9,019 nucleotides of DNA from contig DLXW01000172.1 in the NCBI GenBank assembly GCA_003448685.1, positions 1-9,019 on the forward strand. The letters are read 5' to 3'. This stretch comes from Cyanothece sp. UBA12306. GTDB taxonomy: Bacteria; Cyanobacteriota; Cyanobacteriia; Cyanobacteriales; Microcystaceae. The position numbers and the translations under genes were made by a program. A model generated the notes under the pieces. It was not told the origin of the DNA and ran no database searches. It worked only from the letters and a program-made list of their open reading frames with translations. Shown piece after piece: positions 1 to 5,296 of this stretch. Numbering within the stretch: position 1 is the first letter of the stretch; each line of letters starts with the position of its first letter.

Positions 1-1446
1 GTTATCCCTGGTTTTCTGTTAATTCTTCTTGGGGGTATTAATGGACCATTTCACAGCGCATTAGTTAGTGTATTAGCTAAAAGAGACAAATCAGAAGCTG
101 CGCCGCTAGTAGAAACCATTACGACCCTAGTTAGCGTTTTTTTGCTACTAATAACCGTTATTATCATTATTTTTGCTGGAATATTTATTGATATTTTAGC
201 CCCAGGATTGGATCAGCAAGCCAGGATAATTGCTGTTCAACAATTACAAATCATGGCCCCATTAGCCCTTCTCGCGGGACTGATTGGGATTGGGTTTGGA
301 ACCCTCAATGCGGCCGATCAATATTGGTTACCGAGTATTAGTCCCCTTTTTTCGAGTTTAGCTATTGTCATTGGGGTGGCAGTTTTTGCTTGGCAAGTGG
401 GAGACAACTTGAATCATCCCCAATATTTTCAATTAGGGGGAATGGTCTTAGCAGGAGGGACTCTGGCCGGGGGAATTTTACAATGGGTAGCCCAATTAAT
501 TGCCCAAAGTAAAGCAGGAATGGGTAAATTGCGTTTGCGCTTTAATTGGCGAGTTCCTGGGGTAATGGATGTGATAAAAGTGATGGGGCCTGCTACCCTT
601 TCATCAGGGATGTTACATATTAATGTTTATACCGATCTTTTCTTTGCTTCATTTATTGAAAATGCAGCAGCAGCAATGCGTTATGGCAATTTTATTGTCT
701 TAACTCCCTTGGGGATCATTTCTAATATGATTTTAGTGCCGTTTTTGCCAGTTTTTTCTCGCTTAACTACTCCAGAAAATTGGCCGGAATTGAAGTTAAG
801 AATTCGTCAAGGGCTGTTCTTAACTGCTTTGACTATGCTACCTCTAACAGCTATTTTTATCGCCCTTGCTACTCCGATTATTCAAGTGATTTATCAACGG
901 GGGGCTTTTAAATCAGCAGATTCAGCCATTGTCGTTCCTGTTTTGATAGCCTATGGAGTAGGGATGTTTTTCTATTTAGGTCGAGATATTCTAGTCAGGG
1001 TATTTTATGCTTTAGGGGATGGAGAAACCCCTTTTCGGGTCAGTATTTTTAATATTTTTCTCAATGGTTTGTTAGATTTTTTGTTCTATAAACCCTTTGG
1101 AACTCCTGGGTTAGTATTTGCTACTATTGGTGTTAATATTGTGTCAATGATAACTTTTTTATTGATATTAAATCGCCGTCTTCAAGGTTTACCTCTAAAA
1201 GAATGGGCAATTCATTTATTATCATTAACAGGAATTAGTATAATAGCTGGTTTAGCTAGTTGGTCGGTAAGTCAAGGATGGCAACAAATATTAGGTAATA
1301 ATAATTTATTTTTACAACTGTTACAATTAGTCCTAGGTATAGCCACAGCTTTTGGTATTTTCATTGTCCTTGCTATACAATTAAAATTACCAGAAGTTGA
1401 TCTATTATTAACGCGTATTCTTCAAAAATTTAAAAAAGCTCGATGA
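1..1446 (+). CDS. murJ: MurJ/MviN lipid II flippase, 5' end cut by window edge
   Basis: Inner-membrane flippase of the MOP superfamily that moves lipid-linked peptidoglycan precursor to the periplasmic face. The reading frame is open from base 1 (first residues VIPGFLLILLGG), so the gene is partial: 481 codons are visible and I estimate about 50 N-terminal residues are missing compared with usual cyanobacterial MurJ. Recognisable blocks are GPFHSALVSVLAKRD at visible residues 14-28, GTLNAADQYWLP near 100, the YQRGAF motif near 298-303 (its Arg probably equals the essential Arg270 of E. coli MurJ), and LVRVFYALGDGETPFRVS near 332-349. Strongly hydrophobic segments recur along the whole length, as expected for a 14-helix transporter. 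The ATG-like start that could be imagined at 142 is an internal Leu codon. A terminator follows at 1503-1523. No frameshift seen. Confidence 0.95.
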   Translation, partial: VIPGFLLILLGGINGPFHSALVSVLAKRDKSEAAPLVETITTLVSVFLLLITVIIIIFAGIFIDILAPGLDQQARIIAVQQLQIMAPLALLAGLIGIGFGTLNAADQYWLPSISPLFSSLAIVIGVAVFAWQVGDNLNHPQYFQLGGMVLAGGTLAGGILQWVAQLIAQSKAGMGKLRLRFNWRVPGVMDVIKVMGPATLSSGMLHINVYTDLFFASFIENAAAAMRYGNFIVLTPLGIISNMILVPFLPVFSRLTTPENWPELKLRIRQGLFLTALTMLPLTAIFIALATPIIQVIYQRGAFKSADSAIVVPVLIAYGVGMFFYLGRDILVRVFYALGDGETPFRVSIFNIFLNGLLDFLFYKPFGTPGLVFATIGVNIVSMITFLLILNRRLQGLPLKEWAIHLLSLTGISIIAGLASWSVSQGWQQILGNNNLFLQLLQLVLGIATAFGIFIVLAIQLKLPEVDLLLTRILQKFKKAR

Positions 1447-1502
1447 TTATTAAATCTATAATTAGCAAATTTGGTAGGCCAGGTTATCTTACATATTTTA
1501 TG

Positions 1503-1523
1503 ACTGAATAATTCAGTTTTTTT
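1503..1523 (+). terminator. Rho-independent terminator of murJ
   Basis: A perfect inverted repeat ACTGAAT/ATTCAGT (1503-1509 and 1511-1517, in practice a 6-bp stem with a TAA loop) runs straight into seven T residues (1517-1523). It lies 57 bp after the murJ stop. The stem is short and AT-rich but the T tract is strong. Confidence 0.7.
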
Positions 1524-1542
1524 GCAGAAAAATTAGCCTACC

Positions 1543-1561
1543 TAAAAATTGCTAAAGCAAC
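1543..1561 (-). terminator. Weak terminator after the small basic gene
   Basis: Read on the minus strand, TTGC-TTTA-GCAA forms a 4-bp stem with a 4-base loop followed by TTTTT, about 30 bp past the stop of the 51-residue gene. It sits back-to-back with the murJ terminator, which fits the convergent arrangement. The stem is minimal, so confidence is modest. Confidence 0.4.
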
Positions 1562-1587
1562 ACGAGGACTAAATGCTCGCTATTAGC

Positions 1588-1743
1588 TTATTCTTCCTTC
1601 TCTTGATCTTCGTTACTATTATTAGTATTAGAATAGCGTTTACCACCTCGAGAGGAGAAACGGGAAGATTTTTGACGAAATTGACGGGCGTAGGCTTGAT
1701 TCCTTTCAGCCTTTTCTTTTTTTAGGTTGCGACGTTTAGCCAC
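1588..1743 (-). CDS. Small very basic protein (51 aa) downstream of the RRM gene
   Basis: Starts at GTG (1743) and encodes 51 residues beginning VAKRRNLKKEKAERNQAYAR. The first 40 residues are packed with Lys/Arg, and the last dozen are polar and acidic (NTNNSNEDQEKEE). A Shine-Dalgarno GAGGA lies 9 bases before the GTG, which supports this start; no in-frame ATG exists. It follows the RRM gene on the same strand after a 62-bp gap, so co-transcription is likely. In several cyanobacteria an rbp gene is followed by rpsU (ribosomal protein S21), but this sequence does not show the S21 pattern I know, so I do not call it S21. The charge suggests RNA or ribosome binding, which is inference. I believe similar small ORFs exist in other cyanobacteria but cannot confirm this here. 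Confidence 0.7.
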   Translation of the reverse strand: MAKRRNLKKEKAERNQAYARQFRQKSSRFSSRGGKRYSNTNNSNEDQEKEE

Positions 1744-1805
1744 TATGATTTCCTCAGTAAAAAAATAAAGTACTCTTGCGAGTTAATTGGTTAGCTAAAG
1801 AAAGC

Positions 1806-2096
1806 TTACAAACGGTAGTTTCTACGTCCACCACCACCAAAGGAACCTTTATTTTCCCGTGGCCTGGCTTTATTGACTTTAAGCTGGCGACCTTGCCATT
1901 CAGCGCCATCAAGCGCAGTGATTGCCGCTTCTTCATTTGCTTCATCTTCCATTTCAACAAAGCCAAAACCCCGCATCCTTCCAGTTTCTCTATCAGTTGG
2001 AAGGTGAACTCGTTTAACAGTTCCATATTCGGCAAAGACACCATTTAGGTCTTCTTCAGTAATCTCGTAGGCGAGATTACCAACATAGATTGACAT
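1806..2096 (-). CDS. RRM-domain RNA-binding protein, cyanobacterial Rbp family
   Basis: A 96-residue protein made of one RNA recognition motif plus a short Gly-rich tail. RNP2 is IYVGNL (residues 3-8) and RNP1 is RGFGFVEM (42-49), with the aromatic residues that stack on RNA bases intact (Tyr4, Phe44, Phe46). The domain spans about 2-78; the tail GSFGGGGRRNYRL ends the protein. Members of this family in cyanobacteria are single-RRM proteins, some induced by cold and some involved in placing photosystem mRNAs at thylakoids; which subgroup this belongs to cannot be settled by eye. The ATG at 2096 has a GAGGAG Shine-Dalgarno (2107-2112) 10 bases upstream. A possible promoter lies at 2131-2159. 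The small basic gene follows on the same strand. Confidence 0.93.
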   Translation of the reverse strand: MSIYVGNLAYEITEEDLNGVFAEYGTVKRVHLPTDRETGRMRGFGFVEMEDEANEEAAITALDGAEWQGRQLKVNKARPRENKGSFGGGGRRNYRL

Positions 2097-2436
2097 TTGG
2101 GAAGATCTCCTCGATCATAAGTTTGCAGAGATACAAGACCTTGGAGAACAGCCTGTCAATATTAAATTCGGAAATAACCTAACCAATACTGACAACAAAC
2201 TTAGTCACCAATCTTCATTCTCGTTTTCAGGTTCTATGGTAACACTTTCTTTTGAGCTAGAGCAAATTCCTGAATTATAGTTAATATCTCTGGTAAAAAA
2301 GCTGATTGTTAAGAAAATATTGGTCAAAGTCCCCACTTCAAATCTGTTTAGCTAAAAATCAATTAGATTAAAGCCCCATCAGAAGAAGAACAGATCTAAA
2401 ATTAAGTTAGTCGCCAACTGTCTAGATAAAAACTAT
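2097..2436. other. Divergent intergenic region, 340 bp
   Basis: Separates the RRM gene (minus) from the membrane protein gene (plus). It contains the RRM gene's Shine-Dalgarno and candidate promoters near its left side. For the plus-strand gene I find no clean -35/-10 pair and no Shine-Dalgarno before the ATG at 2437. No convincing coding ORF or strong hairpin was seen; a 14-codon ORF at 2235-2279 (+) is most likely chance. Confidence 0.6.
2131..2159 (-). promoter_or_regulatory. Candidate promoter of the RRM gene
   Basis: On the minus strand a perfect -35 TTGACA (2154-2159) is followed after 17 bases by TTGTAT (2131-2136), a weak -10. This would start transcription near 2124 and give a leader of roughly 28 bases that includes the GAGGAG site. 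A second, perfect TATAAT on the same strand (2274-2279) lacks a good -35; if used, the leader would be about 170 bases, as is seen for some cold-regulated rbp genes. Confidence 0.4.
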
Positions 2437-3375
2437 ATGTCGGAAGAAACCCCAAAAATAAGAGAAAATGGGTTGTCTCAACAGGAGTTAGCTGTTTTGT
2501 TACAACAAACTCTTGAACAACTTGAGGATATTGTTAAGAAATTGAACACTGACTCCGTTGATCATTTACCAACTAGATCAACAGTAGAACCATTAGTTAC
2601 CAGTACTCAAGAGATCGCTACTTTACTCGAAGATCGGAGCATTTCTCCCCGAGTTTCAGAAGTAGCAACAAACTCGGAAGTCGAAAAACCAGAAGCACAA
2701 CCAGAATTAGTTGAATCTCCAGAAATCGAAACTTTAGAAGCGCAACCAGAAGTTGAACTAAATTCTCCTAGTTTAGATAGTCAAACCTCTTGGTGGGATA
2801 AGATTTTGGGGAATATTCGTTGGATTCTTCGATCCGCTATCGGTGATAAAGGTTCAAATTTAGCCATTACGGCAATTATCGCCGCCATACTAGTTTTAGT
2901 GATCTCTAGCTCAGTTTTTCTGTTGCCTCAAATCCTAACTACTATCAAACAAAGTCCTTCGGAACCACCCCAACCAAAAGTAGTGCCCACACCACCTCAA
3001 TTGGAAGCTCCTGCACCATCAGAACCTCTAGAAATTTTACCTCCTCCTGAACCAGTATTTACACCAGAACAAAATTTGATTGCCGCAATTCAACAGCAAG
3101 TTAGCGATTTAACTAGTCAGTATCCCGAGGAATTAATTGGTTCTATTGAAGCTAATTTTCCTGCTAGTCGTTTGATTGTTACCCTAGGGGAACAATGGTA
3201 TCAATTAAACACCAAAAAACAAGATTTATTGGCTCAGAGTATCTTTAAACGTTCTCAAGGTTTAGATTTTCGTAAGCTAGAAATTATTGATTTACAAGGA
3301 CAAGTTATTGCTCGTAGTCCGGTGGTAGGAAATCAAGTAATTATTCTGCGTCGCCAACCTTCATTTAATCAATAG
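2437..3375 (+). CDS. Single-pass membrane protein with Pro-rich linker, unknown function
   Basis: A 312-residue protein I do not recognise. Residues 13-37 look like an amphipathic or coiled-coil helix (QQELAVLLQQTLEQLEDIVKK). Residues 38-118 are acidic and low-complexity, with the block EAQPE repeated at 87-91 and 102-106. A single transmembrane helix covers about 142-164, preceded by Arg128, Arg132 and Lys138, which suggests the N-terminus is cytoplasmic. Residues 173-209 are Pro/Glu-rich, a likely extended linker. A compact C-terminal domain (211-306) would then lie in the periplasm or thylakoid lumen; its predicted order is helix, strand(s), helix, strand, ending in DLQGQVIARSPVVG and VIILRR. 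No catalytic motif is visible. The ATG has no Shine-Dalgarno. The CRR7-like gene follows after 35 bp on the same strand, so an operon is possible. Confidence 0.85.
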   Translation: MSEETPKIRENGLSQQELAVLLQQTLEQLEDIVKKLNTDSVDHLPTRSTVEPLVTSTQEIATLLEDRSISPRVSEVATNSEVEKPEAQPELVESPEIETLEAQPEVELNSPSLDSQTSWWDKILGNIRWILRSAIGDKGSNLAITAIIAAILVLVISSSVFLLPQILTTIKQSPSEPPQPKVVPTPPQLEAPAPSEPLEILPPPEPVFTPEQNLIAAIQQQVSDLTSQYPEELIGSIEANFPASRLIVTLGEQWYQLNTKKQDLLAQSIFKRSQGLDFRKLEIIDLQGQVIARSPVVGNQVIILRRQPSFNQ

Positions 3376-3410
3376 TTGATCATCATCAAAAAATAAATTG
3401 ACTAAAAATT

Positions 3411-3668
3411 ATGCCGGATTCAATTATGTATCAAGAGGATGCTTTTGTTGTTCTTGAAACTGATCACAATGAACAGATTTTAAGTCCTCAGGAGTTATTA
3501 AAAAAGCTACAAACTATTTTATCTACTCGTCAAGATGATTTACCTAGGGAACTGGAGAAATTTACCTCCGTTGAGGAGCAAGCAGAGTATTTGAGGGATA
3601 ATTTTTATGAGTTGAATATAGGAAATAATAACTATTTACAATGGTATGTTATTCGTTTAAATAAGTGA
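3411..3668 (+). CDS. CRR7-family protein (NDH-1 assembly factor homologue)
   Basis: An 85-residue soluble protein matching the pattern I know for the CHLORORESPIRATORY REDUCTION 7 family (formerly DUF3571): FVVLETDHNEQILSPQELLKKL at the start, then DDLPRELEKFTSVEEQAEYLRD (42-63) and the terminal LQWYVIRL (76-83). In Arabidopsis, CRR7 is a stromal factor needed to build the hydrophilic arm of the chloroplast NDH complex; the cyanobacterial homologue presumably acts on NDH-1, which is inference. The length is typical for cyanobacterial members. The first ATG (3411) is preferred, though another in-frame ATG lies 15 bases later and neither has a Shine-Dalgarno. The 3' end overlaps that of the minus-strand Nudix-like gene by 12 bp. 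Confidence 0.78.
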   Translation: MPDSIMYQEDAFVVLETDHNEQILSPQELLKKLQTILSTRQDDLPRELEKFTSVEEQAEYLRDNFYELNIGNNNYLQWYVIRLNK

Positions 3669-4199
3669 ATTTTTCCACTCTAATAAAATAGCTCGACATT
3701 GTAAACAATTTAAGTCTTGTAATAATTGATTAACTCCCGATTGTGTTACAGGATAGGTTAATCCTAATTTGTCTGAATTGATGGGTGTATTAGGTAATAT
3801 ACTAACAACAAATCCATAGAGTTTTTGATTAGAAAAAGAGCTATTAATAGCCCAACCATTTTTATTTAAAGAAGTCAAGGAAGCAATGGAAAATTCGTCA
3901 ATATCTAATTCCCTTTTTAAGATAGTTGGAATAACTTCTATTGGTGTTTTATTTTCAGGAATTCTTCCCCCTGCAAAATCTAAGGTTATTTCCCCTAAAC
4001 CTGGACGATAACTAGGAATAGGTAGTAAAAACTGATTGTTGTGAATTACAATTATAACTGCTGAATCATCTTTTTTGACTCTCCAATATTCTAAAATTTC
4101 TTGATTATTATTTTCTATCTTTTCGCCAATTAATGTTAGCCATTTAGAACGAATTTCTACGAAACGGCTTAAGATTTTCCAAGAGATATTGTCAGACAT
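3657..4199 (-). CDS. Nudix-fold protein with degenerate catalytic box
   Basis: A 180-residue protein resembling ADP-ribose pyrophosphatase-type Nudix hydrolases: the opening WKILSRFVEIRSKWLTLIGEKIE (7-29), a middle section VIIVIHNNQFLLPIPSYRPGLGEITLDFAGGRIP (48-81), and the Nudix box region at 77-100. The usual box is GX5EX7REUXEEXGU. Here Lys84 replaces the first Glu, Thr92-Ile93 replace Arg-Glu, Arg96 replaces the first Glu of the metal-binding pair, and Asp99 replaces Gly; only Glu97 of the core survives. Without these metal ligands, hydrolysis in the normal way is unlikely, so it may bind a nucleotide or serve as a structural or regulatory protein (inference). The frame is intact, so this is not an obvious pseudogene. 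The ATG at 4199 has no Shine-Dalgarno. Its end overlaps the CRR7-like gene by 12 bp. Confidence 0.8.
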   Translation of the reverse strand: MSDNISWKILSRFVEIRSKWLTLIGEKIENNNQEILEYWRVKKDDSAVIIVIHNNQFLLPIPSYRPGLGEITLDFAGGRIPENKTPIEVIPTILKRELDIDEFSIASLTSLNKNGWAINSSFSNQKLYGFVVSILPNTPINSDKLGLTYPVTQSGVNQLLQDLNCLQCRAILLEWKNSLI

Positions 4200-4229
4200 T
4201 TTAAATGATAGATAGTCGATACAAATACA

Positions 4230-4276
4230 ATCATAGATTGTTCACTAACAACAGAATATCCATTGGCTTCTATGAT
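4230..4276. repeat. 8-bp inverted repeat between divergent genes
   Basis: ATCATAGA (4230-4237) and its perfect reverse complement TCTATGAT (4269-4276) lie 39 bp apart centre to centre in the 112-bp gap between the Nudix-like gene and the 216-residue gene. The right arm sits 2 bp before a TATAAT box. The spacing is too wide for one ordinary dimer site, but it could hold two half-sites on the same helix face. No other evidence supports regulation. Confidence 0.35.
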
Positions 4277-4278
4277 AC

Positions 4279-4284
4279 TATAAT
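4279..4284 (+). promoter_or_regulatory. Candidate -10 box for the 216-residue gene
   Basis: A perfect TATAAT 27 bases before the ATG at 4312. Transcription would start near 4291, giving a leader of about 20 bases. No good -35 is found 16-18 bases upstream, so the promoter would be weak or activator-dependent. Confidence 0.45.
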
Positions 4285-4311
4285 TGGCAGTAAGTAAAGA
4301 GATAAAACTTA

Positions 4312-4962
4312 ATGGAACTTCTGCCATCAGAAATTTTAGGAACCAGTAAATTCGATCAATGTGTCCTCAATATATCTCTGATTAACATTTGTAATCAACA
4401 TAGTTATACAGGGAAAGAGATGTTAAAACGCTATAATTCTTGGAAAGATGAAAAAGACGAAGCGATTAATAATCCTTGGTTAGATTTACATAAGTTTACC
4501 ATCTATGTACCCCATCCTGACCAAAAATATGAAGACGTTACTTTAGAACAAGGATTAACTCTTGGTTATAATATAGAAGTTGAACCAGTTGAAGATCTCA
4601 ATAAAGTACCTTATCAAATACCCCAAGGTGGACATTTCATTGTTGTTCTAAAACAGAAAGGTGTAGATGATGATTTTAGGATAGCTGCGACCGGAATTTT
4701 TATCCGTTCTTTAGCAGTTTTTTACCTTGATGTTGTCATTGATCCCGAAGCAGGAAAATATCAAAATTTTGTAATCAAACATCCCATCATCAGAGATTAT
4801 CCTCAAGACTTATCACAAAAAATAAGGCAATTTCTTGAGAAAGAAATATCAGCAGAAGCACTTACTAATTTAATCAAATATGTTGATCAAGCTGAAAATA
4901 GCGATTATAGATCTCCTTCTTGGAATGACATATACCTAGAAAGTCAAGGGTTTATTCTGTAA
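4312..4962 (+). CDS. Unrecognised soluble acidic protein (216 aa)
   Basis: I do not recognise this family. The protein has no signal peptide, no transmembrane segment and no catalytic motif I can name. It looks globular: a mixed N-terminal part (1-60) containing LNISLINICNQHSYTGKEMLKRYNSWKDEKDEA; a strand-rich middle (61-160) with FTIYVPHP, TLGYNIEVEPVEDL, GGHFIVVLKQKG and IAATGIFIRSLAVFYLDVVIDP; and a helical C-terminal part (163-192). Acidic residues clearly outnumber basic ones in the middle. The ATG is supported by the close TATAAT box at 4279 and a weak AAGAGA element. Codon use and AT content look like the neighbours, so there is no sign of recent transfer. It is divergent from the Nudix-like gene and probably transcribed alone. 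Confidence 0.82.
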   Translation: MELLPSEILGTSKFDQCVLNISLINICNQHSYTGKEMLKRYNSWKDEKDEAINNPWLDLHKFTIYVPHPDQKYEDVTLEQGLTLGYNIEVEPVEDLNKVPYQIPQGGHFIVVLKQKGVDDDFRIAATGIFIRSLAVFYLDVVIDPEAGKYQNFVIKHPIIRDYPQDLSQKIRQFLEKEISAEALTNLIKYVDQAENSDYRSPSWNDIYLESQGFIL

Positions 4963-4984
4963 TATTTTTAACTTTTGATTACAG
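4957..4984 (+). repeat. Inverted repeat spanning the stop codon
   Basis: CTGTAAT (4957-4963) pairs with ATTACAG (4978-4984) over a 14-base loop. The left arm includes the stop codon of the 216-residue gene. A run of A rather than T follows on the plus strand, so it is not a classic rho-independent terminator; it might protect the 3' end of the mRNA. Confidence 0.35.
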
Positions 4985-5021
4985 CAAATAGAAAAAAATA
5001 TTGTTGAAGGGTGCAATTAAG

Positions 5022-5052
5022 GGTTATTATTCTTGTTAGTAGAGTAATAACC
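5022..5052 (+). repeat. 8-bp inverted repeat before the 54-codon ORF
   Basis: GGTTATTA (5022-5029) and TAATAACC (5045-5052) are perfect reverse complements separated by 15 bases. The left arm overlaps TATTAT (5025-5030), which with TTGTTG (5001-5006) 18 bases upstream makes a weak promoter. It could thus be an operator at a promoter, or a hairpin in an RNA leader. No T tract follows, so a terminator is unlikely. Confidence 0.45.
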
Positions 5053-5063
5053 AAATTTTGACT

Positions 5064-5228
5064 ATGGTCAAACAATCTTCATTAATTGAAACAGCAAAAG
5101 CTGAGTTATTGAAAACTTTGATGATTCAAAGGGGAGATACTAGAAAGAAACAGGCAAAAAAGGTAATTTATAAATTATCTATCTTGATCAACAATCAAGA
5201 ATTACTGGGGGTAATAGGGGAAAAATAG
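5064..5228 (+). CDS. Possible small protein (54 aa), unknown
   Basis: ATG at 5064 opens 54 codons ending in TAG at 5226-5228: MVKQSSLIETAKAELLKTLM, then a basic centre with RGDTRKKQAKKVIYK and a hydrophobic/polar end with ELLGVIGEK. The composition is protein-like (an amphipathic helix over 7-20, a cluster of Lys/Arg at 27-33), with no Trp, Cys, Phe or His. There is no Shine-Dalgarno. Against coding: the last third contains two adjacent inverted repeats, which could mean the segment is a structured RNA or a decayed gene fragment. It lies 68 bp before ktrB on the same strand. No family recognised. Confidence 0.4.
   Translation: MVKQSSLIETAKAELLKTLMIQRGDTRKKQAKKVIYKLSILINNQELLGVIGEK
5182..5215 (+). 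repeat. Two adjacent potential hairpins
   Basis: TCTTGAT-CAACA-ATCAAGA (5182-5200) is a perfect 7-bp stem with a 5-base loop. Directly after it, ATTAC-TGGGG-GTAAT (5201-5215) is a 5-bp stem with a 5-base loop. The two would stack head to tail with no gap. Neither is followed by a T tract. Confidence 0.45.
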
Positions 5229-5296
5229 TAATTTGTAAACGACTGTAAATCCATAAAATTTCAAACAATAACTACTAATTTATTTGAACTTTAATT

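Larger units (their letters stand above)
4963..5296. other. 334-bp region upstream of ktrB with hairpins and a possible small ORF
   Basis: No large gene is present. The stretch holds the right half of the stop-codon repeat, an 8-bp inverted repeat (5022-5052), a 54-codon ORF (5064-5228), and two adjacent potential hairpins (5182-5200 and 5201-5215) near the ORF's end. The last 68 bases before ktrB include TTGTAA (5233-5238) and TAAAAT (5254-5259) with a 15-base spacer, a poor promoter match. No known riboswitch core was recognised. Confidence 0.6.

Noticed and set aside
1588..1743. Ribosomal protein S21 (rpsU) after the rbp gene
   Set aside because: The position fits, but the sequence lacks the S21 pattern (no ALRRFKR-like segment, wrong ending), so I left it unnamed.
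1754..2048. Open frames on both strands overlapping the RRM gene
   Set aside because: They lie in other frames of a clearly coding RRM gene and show no protein-like motifs.
2235..2279. 14-codon ORF in the intergenic region before the membrane protein gene
   Set aside because: Too short, no ribosome binding site, and expected by chance.
3376..3410. TTGAT-CATC-ATCAA hairpin as a terminator between the membrane protein and CRR7 genes
   Set aside because: It is followed by A residues, not T, on the coding strand, and the stem is only 5 bp of mostly AT pairs.
4963..5296. Cyclic di-AMP (ydaO) riboswitch upstream of ktrB
   Set aside because: Such riboswitches precede K+ transporter genes in some bacteria, but I cannot find the conserved GC-rich core sequences here; only short AT-rich stems are present.
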